Positions 32,433 to 41,314 of a DNA stretch of 64,000 nucleotides are shown piece after piece. The stretch is from Planctomycetia bacterium. Its GTDB lineage: Bacteria > Planctomycetota > Planctomycetia > Pirellulales > JACPPG01. The stretch spans positions 62,001-126,000 of the forward strand of contig JACPPG010000052.1 in assembly GCA_016191115.1 (NCBI GenBank). Reading direction: 5' to 3'. The number at the start of each line of letters is the position of its first letter. The first letter of the stretch is position 1. A model generated the notes under the pieces. The model made no database searches, was not told where the DNA came from, and saw only the letters and a program-made list of their open reading frames with translations. The translations under genes were made by a program, and so were the position numbers.

Positions 32433-33458
32433 TCAATACTCTCCCATCGGCTCTTGACCGTTTCGGCTGCCCAAGGATTGCCAGACATCGAACCGGATGT
32501 TGTCGGAGACGAGGCGAACCGACCCATCGCCGAGCAGCACGTTGGTCACGCCTGGATGTTGGCTGTACATCTGATCGGTGTGACCACCTGGCCAGTTTGG
32601 TGGATGGATCACCTGCGGCGATTCGTAGATCGAGGGCCCCGTGTTGGCGCCCACGTAGCTGCCGGCGTTATCGTAGTTGATGCCCGGCCCCCCGGTGCCG
32701 GAGCTCGCGAACTCGTTGTAGGAGTAGTGCTCCGCGCCAGGGACGACGCCGGGCCACACCGCGTCAGCCAGGTAGGGCGATCGCTCTCCGGCGAACAGCG
32801 TATTCGAGAGGCCATCGACCACGTCGCTTGGACGCGTCCGACTGTTCCGATACATCACGCCGTTGCAGCCCCGGATTGGCTGTTCGTAGTTGGTGTTCGC
32901 CGGCGCCGACCAGATGTCGTTCCAGCCGACGTTGTGCACGTAGTTCGCCCGCGCGAAATAGATGCCGTTAATCACGTTTTGGTTGATGTCCGTGATGCCG
33001 ACCGTGACGTCCGGATTCGTCGCCGTCGGACAAAGGAACCCAGGGATCGGTGTCTGCACGGCCACCGTATTCACCGGATCCCAGCAGGGTCGGCGGAAGT
33101 CCAGGGTGCCGTGGAGGGCCGTCTGCTCCATGAACGGAAGCAGCAACGCCAGCCATCCCCAGCCGGGCTCGGTGTCGCCCGTCTGCGGGTCGGGCGTTCC
33201 GGCTCCCGGCGTGACCACGTAGCCCGATGGGTACGTGCCAAGCGAGGCCTCGTAGTTCGCCAGTGCGAGGCCGATTTGCTTCAGATTATTGGTGCACTGA
33301 GTGCGCCGCGCCGCCTCCCGCGCGGCCTGCACGGCGGGCAGCAGCAAGCTCACCAACAGCCCGATGATGGCGATGACCACCAAGAGCTCGACCAATGTGA
33401 AACCTCGTGCCTCACAAGAACGGCACGCAGAAGGAGTTCCATGGCGCGCTGTTGACAT
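32433..33458 (-). CDS. DUF1559 protein with type IV pilin-like N-terminus
   Basis: A 341-residue pseudopilin-like protein. The leader ends at '[20 protein letters not shown]', giving the prepilin peptidase site and helix, followed by '[20 protein letters not shown]'. Near the C-terminus is 'VTNVLLGDGSVRLVSDNI'. It is the same architecture as the protein at 28518, with a divergent body. ATG 33458 was chosen because it gives a normal-length leader. No strong ribosome-binding site is visible there, and an in-frame ATG at 33536 is possible. Confidence 0.88.
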   Translation of the reverse strand: MSTARHGTPSACRSCEARGFTLVELLVVIAIIGLLVSLLLPAVQAAREAARRTQCTNNLKQIGLALANYEASLGTYPSGYVVTPGAGTPDPQTGDTEPGWGWLALLLPFMEQTALHGTLDFRRPCWDPVNTVAVQTPIPGFLCPTATNPDVTVGITDINQNVINGIYFARANYVHNVGWNDIWSAPANTNYEQPIRGCNGVMYRNSRTRPSDVVDGLSNTLFAGERSPYLADAVWPGVVPGAEHYSYNEFASSGTGGPGINYDNAGSYVGANTGPSIYESPQVIHPPNWPGGHTDQMYSQHPGVTNVLLGDGSVRLVSDNIRFDVWQSLGSRNGQEPMGEY

Positions 33459-33565
33459 GGCCGGCTGATCTTTCGTTGGTTTGGAGAACCTGAAGGGCAA
33501 GGGCAAAGTCAACCTCGCCAGTGTTCCACTCACCATATCAAATAATTCGTCAATAGCAAATGATA

Positions 33566-33578
33566 ATTTTGTGCAACC
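33566..33578 (-). promoter_or_regulatory. GGTTGCACAAAAT motif upstream of the second DUF1559 gene
   Basis: Read on the minus strand the sequence is GGTTGCACAAAAT, identical over 13 bases to 28446-28458. It lies 108 bp before the chosen start (30 bp before the alternative ATG 33536) and in a similarly AT-rich patch. A shared 'ATATCAAA' also sits a short distance upstream in both regions. Confidence 0.5.
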
Positions 33579-33650
33579 AAAAATCACCGCAAGCACTTTG
33601 ATATCAGGGGAATGGGATACGGGAGGGGCACGCGCCAAGGGGGGGAGTTC

Positions 33651-34610
33651 CTACTCGTCCCCCCCCTCGGGCTCGAAGTCCTTCCACTTCATGGGTCTGC
33701 GGAAGGGCTCGATCCGCAGCACCACCTCGCCGTCCTGAAAGACGCGCACCGTGCCGCTCGACTCGCTGACGGCCACCGCCACCGCTTTGGTCGCGCGACT
33801 AATGGCCGCGGCCGCCCAGTGCCGAGCGCCCAGGCCCTTAGAGAGAGTCACATCGGCGGCAGATGCGTCAAGGTATTGCGCCGCCGCCTCGACCGTGCCG
33901 TCCGGCGCGACCAGAATCGCCCCGTCCATCTGAGCGATCTCCTTGATGCCCTCGCGCACGCGGGCCAGTTTCAGGTTTCGTTCGCGGCGGCTGTAGCCCT
34001 TTACGGGATCGAAGCTCGCCGAGCGACTCATCTTGCGGACCTTGTGCGTATCGCCCACTACGAACAGCGTCCCGACGGGCTTGCCCTCGCGCCCCTCGCG
34101 TCCAATGTCCAGGGCCAGGTTGACCACGGTCTGCAGCGTGTCGAGCGGCACGCGGGTTTCAAGCTGACGCAGGTCGCGAACGGTCAGCCGACCGAGGTGG
34201 TCGCTCATCTCGATCAGGCTGATCGAGTCGATCGAGTCGGGCTCGAAACCACCGTAGAGCGCCACGACGCGGGCGCCGCTAGGCAACAGCTCGTCGGCCA
34301 CCGCGTTCAATAGCGCCTGCGACAGTTTCTCGGAAACCGGCGTATTGGCCGCATCGCGAAGGACGACCGATGGAAGGCCGGCAACGGCCGCGCCCTCTAG
34401 CAAGTCCTCGTTATCGGCGGCCAACAAGATTCTCTGGCCGCGGCTCCGCTCCTGGAGTTCCCGCCACTCCACGCGCGTTTCGAGCAACAGCAGGATGGCT
34501 TCCACGCCTACCGTATCGGCCAGGCGCACCGCCACATCGAAGATGGCAAGGAACTCCTGGCTGGCACGTAGCGGATTCATTCGCTGGACGGGACATCTGG
34601 CTTGCGCCAT
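33651..34610 (-). CDS. Diadenylate cyclase, DacZ-like (c-di-AMP synthase)
   Basis: A 319-residue protein likely to condense two ATP into cyclic di-AMP, a second messenger for osmotic and potassium control. Residues ~20-170 form an alpha/beta domain like that of archaeal DacZ. The C-terminal DAC domain has the 'DGA' motif in 'MDGAILVAPDGTVEAAA' (229-231), 'GLGARHWAAAAI' where other families have RHR (263-265), and 'VAVSESSGTVRVF'. The arrangement differs from DisA (N-terminal DAC plus helix-hairpin-helix) and from membrane CdaA. Either ATG 34610 or 34580 may start it; neither has a strong ribosome-binding site. Confidence 0.82.
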   Translation of the reverse strand: MAQARCPVQRMNPLRASQEFLAIFDVAVRLADTVGVEAILLLLETRVEWRELQERSRGQRILLAADNEDLLEGAAVAGLPSVVLRDAANTPVSEKLSQALLNAVADELLPSGARVVALYGGFEPDSIDSISLIEMSDHLGRLTVRDLRQLETRVPLDTLQTVVNLALDIGREGREGKPVGTLFVVGDTHKVRKMSRSASFDPVKGYSRRERNLKLARVREGIKEIAQMDGAILVAPDGTVEAAAQYLDASAADVTLSKGLGARHWAAAAISRATKAVAVAVSESSGTVRVFQDGEVVLRIEPFRRPMKWKDFEPEGGDE

Positions 34611-34776
34611 GAAGAAACATTACGGAGTCATCGCAGTCGCCGCGGCTGAGTGCGCCGGAAATGTAAAGCTTTTGGCGCGATGGGGCAACAGCGATCTGGC
34701 GGCGGTCTTGCGGCGCGATCACTCGCTGGGGCAGTCTGGGAAGCCGCGCCACGTCAGGCAGCCGCGCCGCGGGCCT

Positions 34777-36300
34777 TTAAGGATGCGCCGCGCGCGTCCG
34801 CCGGCCAGTCCGCAGCGGGGGCTGCTCGAGCTGCATCTCCGCGGCGGGCTGGGAATCGGCACGCTGCACCGCCGACTCGGCCTTCGCCTTGGACCCGGTA
34901 CGCTGCGGGCCGCCGCCGGACGCCAGGTTTCGCGGCGCCGCCTTCCGATCGAGCGGCTTGAAAACCCGCTCGTCGTAGATCGCCAGGGCGTGCAGGGAGT
35001 GACCCAGCGGTCCGACCTCCCACTCGGTTTTCTTCCCCTTCTGCAGAACGCCCGACAGGTACTCCACCGCTTTCACGACGCGCGGATCGCGCAACATTTC
35101 CTCGGGCACGGAATAGGACAGCCACTCCAGGATATGACCCGACGTCTGGATGCGGCGCTGCAAGTCCTCTCGATCGCCGGGTCCTTTGAACCACTCGGTG
35201 CTGAACGATCCGTCGGCGTTTTGCAGCCGCAGCGTGTAGCGGTGGTAGTTGTCGAGATACTTCCGCGCCTTGGCAAATTCGCCGGTTACCGGCAGGTCCG
35301 CGGACTCGCGCTTCCGCACGGCGTAGGCCAGGCCCATCAACCGGTGCGTTCCTCCACAGGGCGCGCCGACGATTTTTTGGGCCAGCTCCTCGTGTACCAG
35401 GCGGTCGATCGACCAGTCCTCGCCGGCGGAGTTCTTCCAGTGCTCGTCAACGTCCAAATAGTAGCTGAAACCGATCAGCTTGAAGGTCAGCTCGGTCTTC
35501 GCCCGGCATCCGAGTTTCTCGGACTCGATCAGGTCGGCCAACGTGAACTCCTTTCCGTCGACCTTGATCGGGCACTCCTTGGCAATGCGCCCTTGCGCGA
35601 GGATCGCCAAGAACTGGCCGGGGTGGCCTTGCACGTACGGGCCCTTGCGCGCCGCGACGCGACCATCGGTGACCTCCAGAATCCGCGTGCCATGACAGTC
35701 GCCGTTCCAGCACAGCCAACTGATGGCGTTCACCGTCTCGCCGCCTGGACCATTGCGATTCAACTGCGAATGCGCGCCATAGGCCACGATCGAGTGCATG
35801 ACTTCCCACGGATTGTGGTCGCGCGTGTTGAGGTGCTTGCCGTGGTAATATCCGAGCGTGTCGCGGACGCGGGCCCGCAGCCTTGTCAACCGCGGGCTCA
35901 GCGGTCGCGGCCGTGGCGCGTCGATCTCATCGGTCGGCTCCTCGTCCGCCTCTTCGTCGCCAGGGGCTGATGCGGTGTCAGCTTCGACATCCTCCTTGTC
36001 CGTCCGCGCCGATTCCGCTTCGTCGTCGCACGGCTCTGCGGCGTCGTCCGACTCTTCCGCGGGCGACTCCTCCGTTGGCAGGGGCGGCGCCGCGTCGATC
36101 GCCGGCAGGCGGATCGCCGGTTCCAACGCCGATTCGAGGGCCGCGTCTTCCGCCAGGTCCGCCGGGCACACGTCGCCGAGTATGGGAAACGCAAGCTGAA
36201 AGGCGTCGACCGGCGCGGTTCGCGACAGGGGGCCCGCGGCGACCCCCGGCCGCAGGCAGAACGCCGCCGCAAGCATCAAGGCGGCGCAGAGAATCCTCAT
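34777..36300 (-). CDS. Secreted planctomycete protein of unknown function
   Basis: A 507-residue protein with a signal peptide ('ILCAALMLAAAFCLRPGVAA'). A long acidic Glu/Asp/Ala-rich linker (about residues 55-125) precedes a conserved-looking domain: 'YYHGKHLNTRDHNPWEVMHS', then 'WLCWNGDCHGTRIL', 'GCRAKTELTFKLIGFSYYLD', 'CGGTHRLMGLAYA' and 'LQNADGSFSTEWF'. The last motif resembles alpha-toroid repeats of terpene-cyclase-like proteins, so an alpha/alpha barrel is possible. The C-terminal ~60 residues are low-complexity. No enzyme activity is assigned. Confidence 0.75.
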   Translation of the reverse strand: MRILCAALMLAAAFCLRPGVAAGPLSRTAPVDAFQLAFPILGDVCPADLAEDAALESALEPAIRLPAIDAAPPLPTEESPAEESDDAAEPCDDEAESARTDKEDVEADTASAPGDEEADEEPTDEIDAPRPRPLSPRLTRLRARVRDTLGYYHGKHLNTRDHNPWEVMHSIVAYGAHSQLNRNGPGGETVNAISWLCWNGDCHGTRILEVTDGRVAARKGPYVQGHPGQFLAILAQGRIAKECPIKVDGKEFTLADLIESEKLGCRAKTELTFKLIGFSYYLDVDEHWKNSAGEDWSIDRLVHEELAQKIVGAPCGGTHRLMGLAYAVRKRESADLPVTGEFAKARKYLDNYHRYTLRLQNADGSFSTEWFKGPGDREDLQRRIQTSGHILEWLSYSVPEEMLRDPRVVKAVEYLSGVLQKGKKTEWEVGPLGHSLHALAIYDERVFKPLDRKAAPRNLASGGGPQRTGSKAKAESAVQRADSQPAAEMQLEQPPLRTGRRTRAAHP

Positions 36301-36666
36301 GGAAAGCGGCGTGAGTCGCATATTCGTATGGTGGGTGTCGTTGGCAACCGGCGCGCGGCGCCGGCCGCAAATCCGTCAGAGAGTCCCGAGAATTCCCAAG
36401 GCGCCACGGGGCGACTTTGGCGACCGCGGACCACGCCGCTTGGGCCGTCCGGCGGTGGTAGCAGTTGTATCGGACGCCCGGCAGAGACAGCATTCACCCG
36501 CCCGGCGTTGGCCCGGTTGCGCCGCTTCGGCAAGGGGTGCGGTGGCCGCGGCGATGGACACCTCTACTGGACCGGTCGAACCCGCACAGACCATGCTTGC
36601 GGTGGCGCCGTCCACGGAGGGGTGCGCAAGAATTGATGGCCGGCTGCCGTCGCGCCGCAAAGCGGT
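36301..36666. other. Intergenic region, no gene recognised
   Basis: 366 bp between two minus-strand genes. Only GC-rich open frames without features are seen. It presumably includes the promoter of the gene ending at 34777. Confidence 0.4.
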
Positions 36667-37368
36667 CTAAAACCACTTGAAGATGCGCTGCACGAACGAC
36701 TCTTGCGGCGCTGCTGGCTGCCGGCCCTGCACGAACTCGCGCCAGGCCTGCACGTTGTTGCCATAGTCCCGCCCGCTGGTCTGCTTCAGCGACGCCATGG
36801 CGCGGCGCTGCATGGCCGGATCGGGGTCTTCGAGCGCCTGCCCCAATGGCGCGATGGCATTGGGATGTTCGACCGTTCCCAGGTTGCGCGCCGCCGCCAG
36901 CCGGACGTCGATGTCGGCGTCCTCGGTCAAGGCGCGGCTCAACTCCGTGGTGGCCTCGGGGCCGCCGCGTTTGCCCCACGCGTCGCAGGCGGCGATCCGC
37001 ACGTCGCGATTGTGGTCGTTCAGGCCCGCGGCGAGAATCCGGGCGGCCGATTCGGTCGGACACACGCCGAGCGTGCGCAGGATTTGTGCCCGCAACACGG
37101 GATCCTGCTCGTGCGGGATGGCCTGCACCAACTCGGCCGCCACTTGCTCCTGCAACTCCGGCGAGTACTTCGGCAGGCGCGTGGCCAACTCGCGCATTTG
37201 CACCATTTTGTCGTGCGGCGTGAGGATCTTCGGACCGTCTTCTTCCTTTTTGCCGAACGCCATCCAACTGGGCCACTGGGCGCGCGGGGCCGTGGCGCAG
37301 CCCGATCCCGCCATGAGGCCGACGGAAACGGCGAGCGCCAGCACGTTCGTGCCGCGGTATCTGCGCAT
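36667..37368 (-). CDS. HEAT-repeat lipoprotein
   Basis: A 233-residue protein starting 'MRRYRGTNVLALAVSVGL' with a lipobox in 'LMAGSGCATAP'. From about residue 75 it contains HEAT/PBS-lyase-type helical repeats: 'DPVLRAQILRTLGVCP', 'NRDVRIAACDAWGKRG', 'DIDVRLAAARNLGTVE' and 'DPAMQRRAMASLKQTSG'. These alpha-solenoids usually bind proteins. A longer frame up to 37644 would add an implausible Arg-rich leader. It is divergent from the ABC permease at 37666. Confidence 0.85.
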   Translation of the reverse strand: MRRYRGTNVLALAVSVGLMAGSGCATAPRAQWPSWMAFGKKEEDGPKILTPHDKMVQMRELATRLPKYSPELQEQVAAELVQAIPHEQDPVLRAQILRTLGVCPTESAARILAAGLNDHNRDVRIAACDAWGKRGGPEATTELSRALTEDADIDVRLAAARNLGTVEHPNAIAPLGQALEDPDPAMQRRAMASLKQTSGRDYGNNVQAWREFVQGRQPAAPQESFVQRIFKWF

Positions 37369-37665
37369 GCACACCTGACCGCTCAAAGCGGCGTGGCTTG
37401 GACGGCAAAGTCTGGGAAAGGAAGAGGCGGGACTATACACGGCACCCTCGAATCGGCCAAGGCGACTACGTATGGCTGCCGCGTCGGCGCGTGCTTGCGC
37501 GATTAACCGCGGACTGCTCGATTCGCCGCAACCGCCCCGTCGACCTAAACTAGTGCCAGCACCCATGCGGCACGCGACCCCGCTTATCCCTCGTACACCC
37601 CGCATGGAACATCGAAGTGGGCGCCAGCGCCGCCTAATCGCCAATTGCTAGTTGCTTCCTCCCGC

Positions 37666-39276
37666 ATGCCTCGCACGGTCGCCCGATACGTTTGGCTCTT
37701 GGTGCCCCTGATGGGTCTGGCTGCCCTCCTGGCACCCCTTGGGCCGGCAACACAACGCACGTGGCAACTCGTTGGTAACACAGCGTGGTTGGCCGCCTTT
37801 GTATGCGCATTGAGCGTGCCGCTGGGAATCGCCTTGGCGCTGTTGATCGTTCGAACCGATCTGCCGCTGCGCCGCGCGGCCGGCCTAGCGCTGGCGTGGC
37901 TCTTGTTCGTGCCACTGTACGTGCAAGTGGGCGCCTGGGAGGCCGGCTTTGGCCTCGAGGGCTGGCAAACGTTCGCCGGGTTCGGGCCCGCCTGGCTCAC
38001 CGCCTGGCGCGGCGCGGTGTGGGTCCATACCGCCGCCGCGGTCCCGTGGGTAGCCGCGATCGTGGCCATCGGATTGCGGACCATCCCGCCGGAACTCGAG
38101 GAGCAGGCGCTGCTGGACGCCGCGCCCCTTGTGGTCCTTCGCAAGGTCACCTTGCGGATGGCCTGGCCCCTGGTGGCGGCGGCAACGTTGTGGGTGGCCA
38201 TCAGCGCGGGCGGAGAGATCGCCGTCACCGACCAGTTCCAGGTTCGCACGTACGCCGAGGAGGTGTACACGCAAACCGCGCTGGGCGCTTCATCCGGCGA
38301 GCTCCCGATTCGCATTCTGCCGGGGATCGTGCTGACCGGCTGGCTGGCGCTGGCGGCGGTCGCTTTCGTGATGCAAGTCGCGCCGCGCGGCGCCCCATCG
38401 ACGCTGCGCCGCCCCATGACGTTTGGCTTGGCCGGTTCGCGCGTGCCGGCCGCCGCCGGCGTCGCCCTTGTGCTCGCCCTATTGGTCGGCGTGCCACTTG
38501 CCAATCTCGCTTGGAAGGCGGGCGTGCAGGTGCTTCAGACCGAGGCGGGACGCCAGCGCCATTGGTCGCTCGTCAAATGCGCGCGCATCATCGCCGAAAG
38601 CCCGGCCCGCTACCGGCGCGAGATTCGCGATTCGATCGAAGCCGGCTGCGCCGCGGCGACCGTGGCCGTCGCGGCGGCAACCTGGCTCGCGTGGCGCGCA
38701 CGGCGAAGCCGGCGCTGGGCCGCGGTCCTCGGAACGGTGATCGTGCTCGCTGCCGCCATCCCCGGCCCGGTGGTTGGCTTGGGCATCATCCGTCTATTGA
38801 ACCAGCCTGATTGGAGCTTGCCGCTGTTCTTGTACGACCGCACGATTCTGCCGCCAGTGCTCGCGCAGTCCTTCCGCGCGCTGCCGCTTGTATGTCTTTT
38901 GCTGTGGCACGCGTTTCACACGATTCCAACGGACGAGCTGGACCTGGCGGCGCTCGACGGCGCCGGCCCGACCACGACCTTGTTCAGGATCGTGTTGCCG
39001 CAGCGTCTGCCGGCATTGGCCGCGGCCTGGTTGGTGGCGTTTGTCGTGTCGGTCGGCGAACTGGGGGCCACGATCCTGGTCGCGCCCCCCGGCTTTGAGC
39101 CGTTGTCTGTGCGGATCTCCGGTCTGTTGCACTATGGCGTGGAGGACCAGGTCGCTGGCATCTGCCTGGCGCTATCCATTGCTTTCGCCCTGGTCGGAGC
39201 AGCGATCATCGCGCTCCTGGGCCGGTGGTTAGCCGCCGCGGCCACGCGACGCTCCCGGCGCGGCCGCCGGGGCTAA
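37666..39276 (+). CDS. ABC transporter permease, iron(III)/thiamine type (FbpB/ThiP-like)
   Basis: A 536-residue integral membrane protein with about 12 hydrophobic segments in two halves. Each half carries an EAA-type coupling loop: 'EEQALLDAAPLVVLRKVTL' and 'ELDLAALDGAGPTTTLFRIV'. The fused two-domain layout fits ferric iron or thiamine importers. No ATPase or binding protein gene is adjacent, so the substrate cannot be inferred. ATG 37666 was preferred over an upstream TTG at 37645. The preceding AATTGCTAGTTGCTTCC resembles arms of the palindrome at 47343. Confidence 0.85.
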   Translation: MPRTVARYVWLLVPLMGLAALLAPLGPATQRTWQLVGNTAWLAAFVCALSVPLGIALALLIVRTDLPLRRAAGLALAWLLFVPLYVQVGAWEAGFGLEGWQTFAGFGPAWLTAWRGAVWVHTAAAVPWVAAIVAIGLRTIPPELEEQALLDAAPLVVLRKVTLRMAWPLVAAATLWVAISAGGEIAVTDQFQVRTYAEEVYTQTALGASSGELPIRILPGIVLTGWLALAAVAFVMQVAPRGAPSTLRRPMTFGLAGSRVPAAAGVALVLALLVGVPLANLAWKAGVQVLQTEAGRQRHWSLVKCARIIAESPARYRREIRDSIEAGCAAATVAVAAATWLAWRARRSRRWAAVLGTVIVLAAAIPGPVVGLGIIRLLNQPDWSLPLFLYDRTILPPVLAQSFRALPLVCLLLWHAFHTIPTDELDLAALDGAGPTTTLFRIVLPQRLPALAAAWLVAFVVSVGELGATILVAPPGFEPLSVRISGLLHYGVEDQVAGICLALSIAFALVGAAIIALLGRWLAAAATRRSRRGRRG

Positions 39277-39475
39277 CGAATCGGGGCGTCGGCGGCTGTC
39301 GTCTGACGCACGCTGCGGTTGACCCATGGCGCGAATTGCCCCTAGATTCCCGGCCGCGGCCCCGGCGAGCCACGCAAGGCCCCGCCGATCTGCTACTGTA
39401 AAGAAGAAGGATATCGCCGTCGCCAACCGACGCTTTCGATCCGCAAAGAACACGAAGATGCAAGACGCCGGCCCC

Positions 39476-40768
39476 ATGCGTTTCGATATCGTTCGCCGCC
39501 GTCCCCGGCGCCGCGGGACACTAGCCCGAAGCGCCAGCGAGGGTTGTGACGCGCAAAGCTCAAGATCCCTCGCTCGCGCTTCGGGCTTGTATGGGAAACC
39601 CCTCAGCCGCTACCGCCGCGCTCGATCGCTCGCCCACGCGCTTTTCCTCGCCGCGCTTGCGGTCGGCTTGCTCGCAGCGCCGGCCTCGGCCGTCGATCGC
39701 GTCGTGCTGCGGCGCGACGGCCGGCAGCAACAGATCAACGGTGAGTTGCTCGTCACCGCCCAGGACGGCGGGCTCCTCATCCTCGCGCCCGATGGCGTGC
39801 TGTGGACCGTCCCGCCCGACGAGCTGGTCGAGCACACCACGGACGAATCGGACTTCAAACCGCTAGCGCCCGAGGCCCTCGGCAAGCGGCTGCTGACCGA
39901 CCTTCCCGCTGGGTTCCAGGTGCACACGACACCGCACTACGTGATCGTCTACAACACGTCGAGGGCCTACGCCCAGTGGTGCGGCCAGCTCTTCGAAAAG
40001 CTCTACCGCGCGTTCACCAGCTATTGGACCAAGCAGGGCTTCGAGCTGGCGACGCCGCGCTTTCCGCTCGTGGCCGTGGTGTTTGCCGATCAGCCGTCGT
40101 ACGCCCGCTTCTCCACCGCCGAGCTCGGCGACGCGACGAATGCGATCATCGGCTACTACAGCCTGGCCACCAATCGCATGACGATGTACGACCTGACGGG
40201 CATCGAGAGCCTGCGCGCCCCCGGCGACCGCCGCGGCTCGACCGCGCAGATCAACGCCATGCTCGACCGGCCCGAGGCCGAGCGCACCGTGGCCACGGTG
40301 ATCCACGAGGCGACGCACCAGTTAGCGTTCAATTGCGGGCTGCAAACCCGCTACTCCGACATCCCATTGTGGGTCAGCGAAGGGATCGCCGTGTACTTCG
40401 AGACGCCCGACCTGTCGAACTCGAAGGGCTGGCGCAACAGCGGCGGGATCAACCCGGCGCGGCTGGCGGCGTATTTGGAATATGCACAGCGGCGGCCGGC
40501 GGACAGCCTGCGGACGTTGATCGCCGACGATGCGCGGTTTCGCGACACGAAGAAGGCGATCGACGCCTACGCCGAAGCGTGGGTGCTGAGCTACTTCCTC
40601 ATCCACCAGCGGCCCAAGCAATATCGGCAGTATCTGCTGATGCTGTCGGAGAAGAAGCAGCTCTTGTGGGACGATCCGCAGCGCCGCGTCGACGAATTCA
40701 CGACCGCCTTCGGCGATCTCGACGCACTGGACGTGCAAATGCAGAAGTACGTCAACAGGCTCAGGTAG
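39476..40768 (+). CDS. DUF1570 metalloprotease-like secreted protein
   Basis: A 430-residue protein. The catalytic-looking domain has 'VIHEATHQLAFNCG' (HExxH at 277-281), then 'IPLWVSEGIAVYFETPD', the gluzincin-like pattern with the downstream Glu expected to complete the zinc site. The signal sequence 'LAHALFLAALAVGLLAAP' begins only near residue 50, because a 65-bp palindromic repeat is translated in frame ahead of it. ATG 39476 and ATG 39458 are both possible, and initiation after the repeat (for example TTG 39586) would restore a normal signal peptide. Confidence 0.82.
   Translation: MRFDIVRRRPRRRGTLARSASEGCDAQSSRSLARASGLYGKPLSRYRRARSLAHALFLAALAVGLLAAPASAVDRVVLRRDGRQQQINGELLVTAQDGGLLILAPDGVLWTVPPDELVEHTTDESDFKPLAPEALGKRLLTDLPAGFQVHTTPHYVIVYNTSRAYAQWCGQLFEKLYRAFTSYWTKQGFELATPRFPLVAVVFADQPSYARFSTAELGDATNAIIGYYSLATNRMTMYDLTGIESLRAPGDRRGSTAQINAMLDRPEAERTVATVIHEATHQLAFNCGLQTRYSDIPLWVSEGIAVYFETPDLSNSKGWRNSGGINPARLAAYLEYAQRRPADSLRTLIADDARFRDTKKAIDAYAEAWVLSYFLIHQRPKQYRQYLLMLSEKKQLLWDDPQRRVDEFTTAFGDLDALDVQMQKYVNRLR
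39523..39587. repeat. Palindrome AGCCCGAAGCGCCAGCGAGGG inside a coding region
   Basis: The left arm AGCCCGAAGCGCCAGCGAGG and right arm CCTCGCTCGCGCTTCGGGCT form a 65-bp near-palindrome. It is in frame within the predicted N-terminus of the DUF1570 protein and encodes 'LARSASEG...SLARASG'. This type of repeat is known as a dispersed element in planctomycete genomes. Confidence 0.75.
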
Positions 40769-40825
40769 CCGGGCTAGCGCGGCGGTTGGCGGATTCAGGA
40801 CCCACCCCGCCGGCTGCACGCGAGC

Positions 40826-40856
40826 GATATCTGAGATTTCAGATTTGAGATTCCAA
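40826..40856. repeat. Dispersed repeat, inverse copy of 13263-13297
   Basis: TCTGAGATTTCAGATTTGAGATTCC is the reverse complement of the motif at 13263. It ends just before the ATG at 40859 and may supply or displace the upstream signals of that gene. Confidence 0.5.
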
Positions 40857-40858
40857 CG

Positions 40859-41230
40859 ATGCCGACCCCGCCCCGCCGCCGCTGGTTCCAGTTTGGGCTG
40901 GGCGTCAGTGTAGCCATCGGGATCCAGGCATGCGCCGCGTTGGTCATGGCCGTCGTCCCCTTCGGCTTCGACATTCCGTCGTCACTTGGCCTCGATTTTG
41001 GGCACTTCCTGCTCGTAGCAGCGATTTACCTCCTGGCTCTGGCGTACGGAACGATTGCGTCCATCGCAACTCGTCAGTGGGGTGCACTCCTGGCCCAGTA
41101 TTTGATTCTCCTGATCGCCATCGCCTTGGGAATCATTGTGTCGTTGGCTGATTCCTCACCCCAAGGAGCAATCGAGCCGGCGGCTCAAAAAGAAGTCCGC
41201 CCATTGTCCCCCGCTGACCAGCAGCAATGA
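40859..41230 (+). CDS. Small membrane protein
   Basis: A 123-residue protein with three hydrophobic segments: 'GVSVAIGIQACAALVMAV', 'HFLLVAAIYLLALAYGTI' and 'YLILLIAIALGIIVSLA'. The N-terminus 'PRRRWFQFGL' resembles the RRRWFQFSLR opening of many planctomycete membrane proteins. The charged C-terminal tail is about 25 residues long. The function is not recognised. Confidence 0.7.
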   Translation: MPTPPRRRWFQFGLGVSVAIGIQACAALVMAVVPFGFDIPSSLGLDFGHFLLVAAIYLLALAYGTIASIATRQWGALLAQYLILLIAIALGIIVSLADSSPQGAIEPAAQKEVRPLSPADQQQ

Positions 41231-41314
41231 GGCAAGGCACACCCCTGTAACCCAACTCTGCTACCATGCGGTGGGCGTTCTTCAACCCCTGCTCCCATTC
41301 CCAACTCCAACGCC

